This document shows, piece by piece, positions 5,227 through 12,051 of a stretch of 12,237 nucleotides of DNA. Numbering within the stretch: position 1 is the stretch's first letter; each line of letters starts with the position of its first letter. Made by a program: the position numbers and the translations under genes. The notes under the pieces are model-generated. The model searched no databases. It had not been told where the DNA came from and was given only the letters and a program-made list of their open reading frames with translations. Origin of the DNA: Zoogloeaceae bacterium (GTDB lineage Bacteria > Pseudomonadota > Gammaproteobacteria > Burkholderiales > Rhodocyclaceae); the NCBI GenBank assembly GCA_031290955.1, contig JAISLJ010000144.1, positions 1 through 12,237 on the forward strand, read 5' to 3'.

Positions 5227-6386
5227 TGTCGTTCATCATTTATCGGTTCAAGATTGAACTTTTTGCCGTTTTTGTTGATATATGAGGCGCTCTTTTCGCC
5301 GCCTTCGTTTATTGTGAAAATATATTGTCCGTTCTTTTTGCCATTGTATATCTCGTCATATATATAATCGTCGCCGTTTTTTGCGCTTAGAGAGAGCGTT
5401 ATAAATTCGCTTTGCCCTTTGTATAATACGATGCCTTTCCCGTTGCCGCTTAAAGCTACGGCAAACTCAAAATTCTTTTTCAGTCCCGTAGAACTGAAAT
5501 GCGTGAAACCTTCCCAGTAATTGTCGCCGCAGTCGTGTGCGAAAACGGCTGAATGCGTTTCTTCGTCATAAGTTAGAGCGCACTCTTCTTTTATTTTCTC
5601 CATTTTATTATTTACAACTTTATATGTTATATGTGTATCTATCGAACCATGATTAATCGCGTGCCAAGAGTCCTCTTTGATTGTTTTGGTTTTGGCGTCA
5701 AACTCCAGGCCATATCCGCTGAATTCGCTTGGAACAAACTCTTTTTTCTTCGGATCGTACAGAAAGTATGTTCTCTCTTCGTTGCCTTGTCGATCATATG
5801 CAACAAGGAGTGAAAAATCCTCAATTCCGTCAAAGTTATAATCGCCGACTTTTAAGCAACCTTCAGTTCCGCAATAAGAAACGTTTATATAAAAAATATC
5901 GTTTCCTTCGTCGCTGTTGGTTATTGTTTGAATATTTTCATTTGACGGTTTTTTGAAAATCCTAAGGCTTCCGTCTTGTTTACCGTATTCGGTATCCGTC
6001 GAGTGCGTAAGCCCTATATAATAATCTTTCGTCTCTTTGATCTCATGGATAGTGCGAAACCATTCCATCGCGCCGGCGAGGACAAATTTCTGTTTTTTTA
6101 TGTCGTATTCGATTTCAGCCGCGTTATATTCGCTGTCGCATATTATTCCAAAACTAATCCGATCATGGCTTTCGGTGAAAAGAAAATTTACGTCGCAATA
6201 ATTCGGCCATTCCGTATCCGCAAGCTCTTGAAACGGTTTGCCGTATTTGAATATCTCTATCTTCAGTCCGTTCGTCTTTTGCGGCACGGACTTTATGGTA
6301 AATTCGCCGAGCGTTATCGTATCGCCCATTCCTGCAAACGACGCGCCGCTCACGCACAACGCCGCTAAAAAGATGAATCTGAACAT
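5223..6386 (-). CDS. Exported protein with XAC2610-like segment
   Basis: The frame opens at 6425, but ATG 6386 is preceded by a near-perfect GGAGGAG Shine-Dalgarno and starts a good signal peptide (MFRFIFLAALCVSGASFA), so I take 6386, giving 387 residues. Residues about 175-270 contain GDYNFDGIEDFSLL, an acidic Asp-rich loop, then TYFLYDPKKKEF and FDAKTKTI. This is the layout of XAC2610-type proteins (D-x-N-F-D-G motif, then Y-x-Y-x-P). The rest is beta-rich with repeated GKK/NGK turns and no known domain. It is probably periplasmic or surface exposed, and its role is unknown. Base composition is strikingly low in GC, with frequent AAA, AAT and TAT codons, unlike its neighbours, implying recent transfer. 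A TTGACA lies upstream (6456-6451 minus) but has no good -10 at normal spacing. Confidence 0.82.
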   Translation of the reverse strand: MFRFIFLAALCVSGASFAGMGDTITLGEFTIKSVPQKTNGLKIEIFKYGKPFQELADTEWPNYCDVNFLFTESHDRISFGIICDSEYNAAEIEYDIKKQKFVLAGAMEWFRTIHEIKETKDYYIGLTHSTDTEYGKQDGSLRIFKKPSNENIQTITNSDEGNDIFYINVSYCGTEGCLKVGDYNFDGIEDFSLLVAYDRQGNEERTYFLYDPKKKEFVPSEFSGYGLEFDAKTKTIKEDSWHAINHGSIDTHITYKVVNNKMEKIKEECALTYDEETHSAVFAHDCGDNYWEGFTHFSSTGLKKNFEFAVALSGNGKGIVLYKGQSEFITLSLSAKNGDDYIYDEIYNGKKNGQYIFTINEGGEKSASYINKNGKKFNLEPINDERQ

Positions 6387-6526
6387 GTTCTCCTCCGTAA
6401 TTGTAGCCGGGACGGATGATAGCACGAAATTCCCTGGCTCGGCTAAAGCCTGTCAAGGCCCCGTTTACCATGTCCGGAAAATCCTGTTTGACTTGATTTT
6501 CCCAGGAGTTCACTCCGGGTAATTTG

Positions 6527-6551
6527 TTATGAAACAATGGTTGTTTCATAA
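6527..6551. repeat. 11-bp perfect hairpin enclosing an ATG
   Basis: TTATGAAACAA (6527-6537) and TTGTTTCATAA (6541-6551) form an 11-bp stem with a TGG loop. No T-run follows on either strand, so it is not a standard terminator. The first arm contains the ATG of the small ORF at 6529. Confidence 0.6.
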
Positions 6552-6696
6552 ACCCTATGTGTTTGTAGAGCTTTTGGACGGACTGCCCGGGAAATACAAC
6601 CGCCTGCCTTCGCATTCCTGGCGCGCCACAAATGCCACGGAAAATAGCCTGCGCGTGCATAATACGCTTGCATTCTGCTTCGGGGAGAATCCATAA
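6529..6696 (+). CDS. Possible 55-residue hypothetical protein
   Basis: An ATG frame of 55 codons reads MKQWLFHKPYVFVELLDGLP and ends at TAA 6694, 30 nt before the WG-repeat gene. Composition is protein-like (aromatic, Leu and charged residues) but I recognise no family. No good Shine-Dalgarno precedes it and its start codon lies in the stem of a stable hairpin. It may be a gene fragment or a chance ORF in this 340-bp intergenic region. Confidence 0.22.
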   Translation: MKQWLFHKPYVFVELLDGLPGKYNRLPSHSWRATNATENSLRVHNTLAFCFGENP

Positions 6697-6726
6697 TCAC
6701 GGAGTGAATCCGATTGGAGAACTTTC

Positions 6727-8295
6727 ATGGCCTCTGCACGAACATCGGTATATGCGTTGCTTCTTGCCCTCCTTGCGGGAATGGTGGTTGCGGTGGTGTA
6801 TCTTGCCCGTTTGGGAGAAGGCGCCGAGCCGTCTGCGGATGTCCAGACGCTTGCCCCCGGCTTGCCAGGCGTAAATCCCGACGCGCCGGGCGTCAGCCTG
6901 AAGCTGCGCTGCCGGGAAAATCTCTGCGTCTACGTGACCCCAACCGGGGAGGAAAAAGGGCGAGTCGTGCCGACCAAGATCTGGCCGGTTGCCGCGCATG
7001 GCTTGGCGCGGGTGCTGGTCAACGGCAAGTATGGTTACATCGACGCAGAAGGGAACGAGGCAATTCCCCTGCGCTATGCCTATGCCGGCGACTTTGAAGC
7101 GAACGGCCTTGCGCGGGTGGCGCTCACCGGCAGGAACGGCTGGATCAACACGCGCGGCCATGCCGTGATTCCCCTGCGCTACGATGAGGCCGCCTGGACT
7201 TTCGATGCCCATGGCCTTGCCAGGGTACGCCGCAACGGCAAGCATGGCTGGATCAACCCCCAGGGCGAGGAGGTCATTCCCCTGCAATACGACTGGGCGG
7301 ACAATTTCGATGCCGAAGGACGAGCCATGGTCGAGAAGGCGGGGAAATACGGCTACATCAACATAACGGGAGAAACCATCATCCGACTCGAATTCGACGA
7401 GATCCGGAGCTTTGATTCCCGTGGAATGGCGGCGGCGCGGGTTAACGGGCGCTACGGATGGATCGACAAAAAGGGCGAGGTGGTGATCCCGACGCGTTTC
7501 GATGGCATCGGGCTGCATGGTTTCGATGGCGGACTGGCGTTGGTCCGGGTTGGGGGCAAGTGGGGCTACATCGACATCAGCGGCAAGGAAGTGATCCCGC
7601 CCCGCTACGATGCCGCGAAAGACTTCGGGCGCTACGGCCTTGCCAAGGTTAACCAGGGCGGCGTCCTGAATGGCCAGAGTATCCAGGGCGGGAAAACGGG
7701 CTGGGTCAATGGCAAGGGAGTCGAGGTCATCCCCTTGCGCTTCGATTGGACCGATGATTTCGGAGAAAATGGCCTCGCTTGCGTCAACGTCGGCGGCGCC
7801 TTGGGCAGTAACGGCGACATCCAGGGCGGCAAGTGGGGCTACATCAACACCCAGGGCGGAGAGATAATCCCTTTGGAATTCACGGAAATCCTGAAGTTCG
7901 ATGCCAGCGGCCTTGCTGCCCTCAAGTCGGAAGAAGGCAAGTGGGGATGGTTCAGCGCCTCGGGCCGGGTTACGCCGCAACGCTTCGACGCGGTCTTTCC
8001 CTTCCACGGGAAGCTGCGCCTGGCTCGGGTACAGGTGTGGGACAAATGGGGCGTGGTGAATACGCAAGGCGAGGAGATCGTCCCCGCGCGCTTCGATCTG
8101 CTGGATGAATTCGGCCATCATGACCTGGCAAGGATGCGGATCAATGGTCGCTATGGCTACATCAACACCAGAGGCGAGGAAGTGATCCCGCCCACCTTCG
8201 ACGAGGCCCGCCCCTTTGGTGTCGATGGATTCGCCCGGGTACGAACAGGCGAACAATGGCAAACCATCAACACCCAGGGAGAAATCGTAAACTAG
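6727..8295 (+). CDS. Membrane-anchored WG-repeat protein
   Basis: The 522-residue product has one N-terminal transmembrane helix (about residues 7-27), with most of the chain probably periplasmic. From about residue 90 it consists of about twelve WG repeats (PF14903), period near 35 residues, with consensus GLARVxxNGKxGWINxxGExVIPLRYDxxxxFD. Repeats seven and eight carry 10-11 extra residues ending in IQGGK; the last repeat is incomplete and ends at NTQGEIVN. WG repeats are thought to build beta-propeller or solenoid-like binding surfaces; their ligands are generally unknown. The ATG at 6727 has GGAGA six bases upstream. The gene stands alone: the upstream genes are on the other strand, and downstream are only gene remnants. 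GC content is high and native-looking. Confidence 0.9.
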   Translation: MASARTSVYALLLALLAGMVVAVVYLARLGEGAEPSADVQTLAPGLPGVNPDAPGVSLKLRCRENLCVYVTPTGEEKGRVVPTKIWPVAAHGLARVLVNGKYGYIDAEGNEAIPLRYAYAGDFEANGLARVALTGRNGWINTRGHAVIPLRYDEAAWTFDAHGLARVRRNGKHGWINPQGEEVIPLQYDWADNFDAEGRAMVEKAGKYGYINITGETIIRLEFDEIRSFDSRGMAAARVNGRYGWIDKKGEVVIPTRFDGIGLHGFDGGLALVRVGGKWGYIDISGKEVIPPRYDAAKDFGRYGLAKVNQGGVLNGQSIQGGKTGWVNGKGVEVIPLRFDWTDDFGENGLACVNVGGALGSNGDIQGGKWGYINTQGGEIIPLEFTEILKFDASGLAALKSEEGKWGWFSASGRVTPQRFDAVFPFHGKLRLARVQVWDKWGVVNTQGEEIVPARFDLLDEFGHHDLARMRINGRYGYINTRGEEVIPPTFDEARPFGVDGFARVRTGEQWQTINTQGEIVN

Positions 8296-8326
8296 TCCTG
8301 CGGACGGCAATTGTCCTGCGCGGACA
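8295..8326. repeat. Double small hairpin containing an 18-bp dispersed repeat
   Basis: GTCC-TGC-GGAC (8295-8305) is followed by TGTCC-TGCGC-GGACA (8312-8326). The segment GTCCTGCGGACGGCAATT (8295-8312) is repeated exactly, inverted, at 11974-11991, and nearly (16 of 18) at 4558-4575. It starts at the stop codon of the WG-repeat gene. No T-run follows, so a terminator is unlikely. The remainder of 8327-8527 shows no gene. Confidence 0.55.
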
Positions 8327-8527
8327 GCGACAAAACCCATTCTTCGCATCAGGAGGCATCGCTGTTTGCAAGACCCCTCCGTCTGCAAGACAAAAGAGAC
8401 GTTTCTGGTGCGTAATCGGGTGATTGGGAGGGGCCAGGGGTGGGTTGGTAGCCGGTATCATGGCGCTCTCTGTTTTCTGGCCTGCTTCCTACCGGATCGG
8501 GCGCGATTGCCTGACGAAGAAAATCCA

Positions 8528-8647
8528 TTGCGTATAAAACCCTTCACCCCCCCTCCTCCTTCCTCCCGTTTGCTGCTCTCCGGCAACGAGGCCATCACCC
8601 GTGCCGTGTGGGAGGCGGGTGTGGCGGTAGCCGCCGCGTATCCGGGG
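8528..8647 (+). pseudogene. iorA: 5' fragment of iorA (indolepyruvate ferredoxin oxidoreductase alpha subunit)
   Basis: From a possible TTG start at 8528 the frame reads LRIKPFTPPPPSSR, then LLLSGNEAITRAVWEAG and VAVAAAYPG (ending 8647). LLSGNEAIxRxxxEAGVxVxxxYPG is the thiamine-pyrophosphate-dependent N-terminus of IorA, which in the intact enzyme of 600-700 residues continues TPSTEI. Here the sequence diverges directly after YPG and the frame ends soon after (119 codons in total from the earliest TTG). The partner iorB is absent. It is a relic of a deletion or rearrangement that joined it to the AAA-ATPase fragment 68 bp further on. Confidence 0.75.
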
Positions 8648-8714
8648 GCGATTCGGGAGGCGCATGTGGGCATGCCTGAATTTCCGGTCAGGGGTTTCCT
8701 GAAAGGAATCATCA

Positions 8715-8897
8715 ATGCAAGTTGAATCAATCGAGATCAGGAACTATCGCTTGTTCCGGGATACAAAACTGCTCAGGATTCCGCGCTTGTGCGTTCCGGT
8801 CTGCGCCAATGGCACAGGAAAATCAACCTTGTTCGCTGTGTTTTCCTTCCGGGGATTTGAGCGTGAGCCGATTGAAATTACACTTCAGCACCCATGA
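8715..8897 (+). pseudogene. Fragment of a RecF/SMC-like AAA ATPase gene
   Basis: The 60-codon frame reads MQVESIEIRNYRLFRDTKL, then a Walker A region ANGTGKSTLF and VFSF, the canonical N-terminus of AAA_21/RecF-like ATPases (normally several hundred residues). The first P-loop glycine is Cys30. After VFSF the text jumps to RGFEREPIEITLQ, which in homologues I remember lies some 40 residues further on. An in-frame internal deletion therefore seems to have preceded the truncation. No Walker B or signature motif exists. AGGA lies before the ATG, so a short peptide could still be made. Its TGA overlaps the ATG of the kinase gene (ATGA at 8894). Confidence 0.7.
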
Positions 8898-10411
8898 TGC
8901 CTGAAGCCCCTCTTCCCCTTGCCGCCCTTGCGCGGGCCGGACGTGATCCGGAAACGCCATGTGTCTTCACGCTGCCGACGGGCGGATTGTTGCGGATTCT
9001 TCGCTTCGTGCGCGTCTTGCCGGGGCGGCGCTATGTGGGCATCGGGGAGTGGGAGGGGCGGCGCGTGTTCGCCAAGCTCTTCACCGGCCCCCGCGCCGGA
9101 CGCGATTTTGGGCGCGAGACCACGGGCATCCGCCTGCTCACCGAACACGGCATCGAGACGCCGCGCCTTCTCGCCGCGCATCATGCGGGCCAGGAAGGCG
9201 GCTGGCTCCTCCTCGAACTGCTGGAAGACGCCGTTAATCTGGATGAACGCTGGAGGGCGCTGGAAGAAAAGCGCGACGCGACGGCCCGCGCAACGCAACG
9301 AAAAATACTGGCGGACGCCCTGCGCCTCATCGGCAGGCTGCACGCCCAGGGCCTCGCGCAGGACGACCTGCATCCCGGCAATCTCCTCTACCGGCAGGAC
9401 ACCCTGTATCTGGTCGATGGCGGTGGCATTCTCTCCTGCGCCTTGCGCGGAAGGCAATGTTTCCTGGAGAATCTCGCGCTCTTCTTCGCCCAGTTCCCGC
9501 CCCACTGGGATCATGCCGGGATGGATCTCCTCACCGCCTACGAGGTGGAATTTCCGCATAGCGTCGACCGAGCCAGACTGAACGCCGCCATCGCCCGCCA
9601 GCGCACCCGACGGATCGCGCATTTTTTGCGCAAGACGACGCGCGATTGCAGTCAGTTCCAGGTCGGGCGGCAGGGCTTTCTCGGCGCTTCCGGCTTTTGC
9701 GCCTTGCGGCGCGACGCGGCGGGAATCCTCATGCCCCTGCTCGCCAATCCCGACGCATGGATTGCGCGTGGAAAACCTTGCAAGCTGGGCGCTTCGGCCA
9801 GCGTACTGCGCCTGACCATTGACGGACAGGCGCTGATCCTCAAGCGTTACAACCTCAAGAACGCCGGACACCGACTGCGCCGCGCCCTGCGGGAGAGCCG
9901 CGCCGCGCATGCCTGGCGCGAGGGCAATCGTCTCATGGCGCTGGGCATCCCCACGGCCAGGCCGCTCGCCTTCCTGGAACGCCGCAAGCTGGGCTTGCGC
10001 GGCACTTCCTTCCTCGTCACGGAATTCGTGCGCGGCGATTCCCTCCTCACCCGCCTGCCCGCCGACTGGCCCGCGCACGCGCCCCTCCCGCAAGCCGAAC
10101 TCACGGCGCTCGTGGAACTTTTCACGGATCTTACCCGCCTTTCCATCCGCCACGGCGACCTGAAAGGCAGCAACCTGATCTGGCAGGAAGAGGAGGAAAG
10201 CGGGCAAGACGAAGGGGACAAGAAAGGCGGACGCTGGGTTCTCATCGACCTGGACGCCACGCGCCAATACCAGAGCCGATCCCGCTTTTGCCGCGCCCAC
10301 GTCCGCGACCGCCAACGCCTCCTCGCCAACTGGCCCCCGCAAAACCCGCTGCGCCACTGGCTGGAAACGCATCTGCCCAGGCTGGTTTCCGGGCAGGAGA
10401 TGGAAGATTGA
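8894..10411 (+). CDS. Tandem LPS-kinase-like (BUD32/WaaP/InaA) protein
   Basis: The 505-residue soluble protein contains two kinase-like modules. Module one (about 45-250) has Lys61 in VFAKLF, Glu75 in FGRET, the catalytic-loop motif QDDLHPGNLLY (Asp158, Asn163) and LVDGGG (Asp175) in place of DFG. Module two (about 300-490) has Lys317 in LILKRY, RHGDLKGSNLIW (Asp422, Asn427) and LIDLDA (Asp452). Both keep the ATP-Lys, catalytic Asp and metal-binding Asn/Asp, so both may be active. The H-x-D-L-(H/K)-x-x-N loops are those of lipopolysaccharide core kinases and InaA-type proteins; phosphorylation of an envelope sugar is likely but not provable here. Start choice is ambiguous: ATG 8894 or 8897, neither with a clear Shine-Dalgarno. 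An acidic, Gly/Lys-rich insert lies at 431-446. Confidence 0.87.
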   Translation: MMPEAPLPLAALARAGRDPETPCVFTLPTGGLLRILRFVRVLPGRRYVGIGEWEGRRVFAKLFTGPRAGRDFGRETTGIRLLTEHGIETPRLLAAHHAGQEGGWLLLELLEDAVNLDERWRALEEKRDATARATQRKILADALRLIGRLHAQGLAQDDLHPGNLLYRQDTLYLVDGGGILSCALRGRQCFLENLALFFAQFPPHWDHAGMDLLTAYEVEFPHSVDRARLNAAIARQRTRRIAHFLRKTTRDCSQFQVGRQGFLGASGFCALRRDAAGILMPLLANPDAWIARGKPCKLGASASVLRLTIDGQALILKRYNLKNAGHRLRRALRESRAAHAWREGNRLMALGIPTARPLAFLERRKLGLRGTSFLVTEFVRGDSLLTRLPADWPAHAPLPQAELTALVELFTDLTRLSIRHGDLKGSNLIWQEEEESGQDEGDKKGGRWVLIDLDATRQYQSRSRFCRAHVRDRQRLLANWPPQNPLRHWLETHLPRLVSGQEMED

Positions 10412-10430
10412 AAAGGCTGTGCGCAACACA

Positions 10431-10582
10431 TGGATTGCCACGGAACGTTGCCCCTCGCTTGTATCGAGGTGTTGGATACGAGGTGTTGGATGTTTGTTCC
10501 CGTTCCTGCCGGCATTCCTCTCGTCACAAGCAAGCGCGGCGGCAATCCAGCGTCTCGCGGGCGGAACGGGCGTGTGGATTGC
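10431..10582. repeat. Degenerate palindromic-repeat region
   Basis: TGGATTGCC (10431-10439) is inverted as GGCAATCCA (10541-10549), and TGGATTGC recurs at 10575-10582. The right arm, with CTCGTCACAAGC and GCGCGGCGGCAATCCA, looks like a worn copy of the CGTCATTGCGAGCGAAGC repeat family seen at 4330-4386. No convincing protein is encoded anywhere in 10412-10689. Confidence 0.42.
10465..10492. repeat. Two tandem 14-bp repeats
   Basis: CGAGGTGTTGGATA (10465-10478) is immediately repeated as CGAGGTGTTGGATG (10479-10492), differing only in the last base. It lies inside the degenerate repeat region and looks like a replication-slippage duplication. Confidence 0.7.
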
Positions 10583-10614
10583 TGCGGGAAAAGCGCCGCT
10601 TCTGCCCTTTCCAC

Positions 10615-10646
10615 AACGAAAAGCGGCCCAGTTTTCACCAGGCCGC
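10615..10646 (-). terminator. Rho-independent terminator of the porin gene
   Basis: On the minus strand GCGGCCTGG (10646-10638) pairs with CTGGGCCGC (10631-10623), nine pairs including two G-U, around a six-base loop TGAAAA, followed by TTTTCGTT. It lies 44 nt after the porin stop codon. Confidence 0.75.
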
Positions 10647-10689
10647 AGACCACACATCTCCCAACCCAAGGAAATGTTCAGGGAAAATC

Positions 10690-11811
10690 TCAGAACGTGT
10701 GCCGGATGCCGAACTGAAGGCCGTTCTGGTATTTGTCGCCGCCATAGGCGCCATCGCCCGCAGCCACCACGACATTGCCGCCCACCTTCACGGGCGCGGT
10801 CTGGCGCGATTTGCTGTTGTGCGTATCCGCAATGGCGGCGAAGAGATTGGTGCGTTTGGAAAACGCATAGGTGTAACCCAGCGCGATTTGCCGACCCTTG
10901 CCGCTTTCCGCGCCCCAATCCAGTTCCGACTGGTTCCAGGAGGCGAGGAGCGCATGCTTGCCGAAGGGAAGGGTAACGCCCAGCATCCAGGCTTTCAGCT
11001 TCAGATCGTCATTGTCGACGCCCAAAACGTCGTTCCAGCGGTTCTGCTCATAGGCCGCCGCCAGCTTGACGGAACCGAAATCATAGGCTCCGGCGAGCGT
11101 CCAGTTGCTGACCTTGACCGCGTCGCTCCCTTCGCTCTTGATGCGGTGGTAGTTGAAGCCGATGTCCAGCGGGCCGTTGGTGTAGCGGGGCGTGATGGCG
11201 AACACGCGGTTGTCGCCGGAATTGCCAACGGCTTCCTGCGCCGTGGCGCTGTTGGAATAAGCCGCCGTGAGATTGAAGCCGCTCCAGGAAGGCGTTATGT
11301 AGGCCACGGCGTTATCCACGCGCTCGGGGTCGAAGAGGTTGGCGCCGCCGGTCGTCACGCCCGCCGCCAGCACATTGTGGTGCTGGCCCACCATGCCCCG
11401 CTTGAACGGGTCGATGGCAGACATCAGGGTATAGTGCGGCGCGTACAGCCGCCCGGCGATGACCGTGCCGAAGCTGCCGTTCAGCCCCACAAACGCCTGA
11501 CGACCAAAGAGACGTCCGCCCTGTTTGGAGTTGCCGGTGTCCGCCTCGTAACCGGCTTCAATGGTAAACAGCGCCTTCACGCCATTCCCCAGGTCTTCCG
11601 TGCCCTTGAAGCCCAGGCGGCTGCCGGAGGAAATGCCGGAATCAATGCGGTTCTGGCTGTCGATGTGCTCATTGAGATGGTCGCCGCGGTGCGAAAATCC
11701 CATGTCGATGGAGCCGTAGATCTGCACATTGGAGGATTGGGCATGCGCGCCCGCCGAAAGAGCCGCCGCAATGCTGGCCGCCACGATCCATTGTTTGTTC
11801 CTTGCTTGCAT
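10690..11811 (-). CDS. Gram-negative porin (betaproteobacterial Porin_4 type)
   Basis: This outer-membrane general-diffusion porin forms a probable 16-stranded beta-barrel trimer. The frame opens at 11922, but ATG 11811 follows AAGGA at good spacing and begins a clean signal peptide cleaved at AHA|QSS (residue 24), giving 373 residues. The mature start VQIYGSIDMGF, then GSRLGFKGTEDLGNGVKALFTIE and FGRQAFVGL, is the signature of betaproteobacterial porins. The chain ends in an aromatic residue (GIRHTF), the outer-membrane assembly signal. The DPFKRGM stretch fits the constriction loop L3. A strong terminator follows. The upstream region is shared divergently with the response-regulator gene; I could not find a confident -35/-10 pair for the porin. 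Confidence 0.95.
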   Translation of the reverse strand: MQARNKQWIVAASIAAALSAGAHAQSSNVQIYGSIDMGFSHRGDHLNEHIDSQNRIDSGISSGSRLGFKGTEDLGNGVKALFTIEAGYEADTGNSKQGGRLFGRQAFVGLNGSFGTVIAGRLYAPHYTLMSAIDPFKRGMVGQHHNVLAAGVTTGGANLFDPERVDNAVAYITPSWSGFNLTAAYSNSATAQEAVGNSGDNRVFAITPRYTNGPLDIGFNYHRIKSEGSDAVKVSNWTLAGAYDFGSVKLAAAYEQNRWNDVLGVDNDDLKLKAWMLGVTLPFGKHALLASWNQSELDWGAESGKGRQIALGYTYAFSKRTNLFAAIADTHNSKSRQTAPVKVGGNVVVAAGDGAYGGDKYQNGLQFGIRHTF

Positions 11812-11973
11812 CGCAAAAATCCTTGCTGGTGGTTGAAAACGCGATGGAGACTTTATCCTTGGCAAGTGACAAAGGCGTGACAGCCCGCATCCCGCTGCCA
11901 AACTGTTTCCGGAACGCAACACTCCCGTCCTGCCGCCGCGATGTTTTTCGGGCTACGGGAACTTCGTGGGCTA

Positions 11974-11991
11974 AATTGCCGTCCGCAGGAC
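11974..11991 (-). repeat. Inverted copy of the 18-bp dispersed repeat
   Basis: AATTGCCGTCCGCAGGAC is the exact reverse complement of 8295-8312. It lies just upstream of the -10 element of the response-regulator gene, so it could be a regulator site, or simply another copy of an interspersed motif. Confidence 0.55.
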
Positions 11992-12011
11992 AAACTTTGC
12001 CGGAAAGCGTT

Positions 12012-12017
12012 TATAAT
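12012..12017 (+). promoter_or_regulatory. -10 element (TATAAT) of the response-regulator gene
   Basis: A consensus TATAAT lies 34 nt before ATG 12052. At 17-nt spacing the -35 position (GACAAA, 11989-11994) is poor and overlaps the dispersed repeat, which would suit an activated promoter. Confidence 0.42.
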
Positions 12018-12051
12018 CCATGCTCAAAGCATGGAAGGAAGCGAGCAAACA

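Noticed and set aside
6501..6519. CCCaGGAG/CTCCGGG stem
   Set aside because: It is bulged and tiny, with no T-run on either strand; not supportable as a terminator.
6697..8388. Minus-strand ORF of 563 codons
   Set aside because: It mirrors the WG-repeat gene; its apparent repeats are the complement of the real repeats, and GC-rich repeats commonly leave the antisense frame open.
8360..8390. GCAAGAC repeated twice, considered as a CRISPR-like or attachment repeat
   Set aside because: Only two 7-bp copies with no regular spacing; no CRISPR array exists anywhere in the window.
8885..10918. Minus-strand ORF of 677 codons
   Set aside because: It is antisense to the tandem-kinase gene, which has conserved catalytic motifs and a better start.
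10288..11880. Plus-strand ORF of 530 codons
   Set aside because: It is antisense to the porin, which has a signal peptide, family motifs and terminal phenylalanine.
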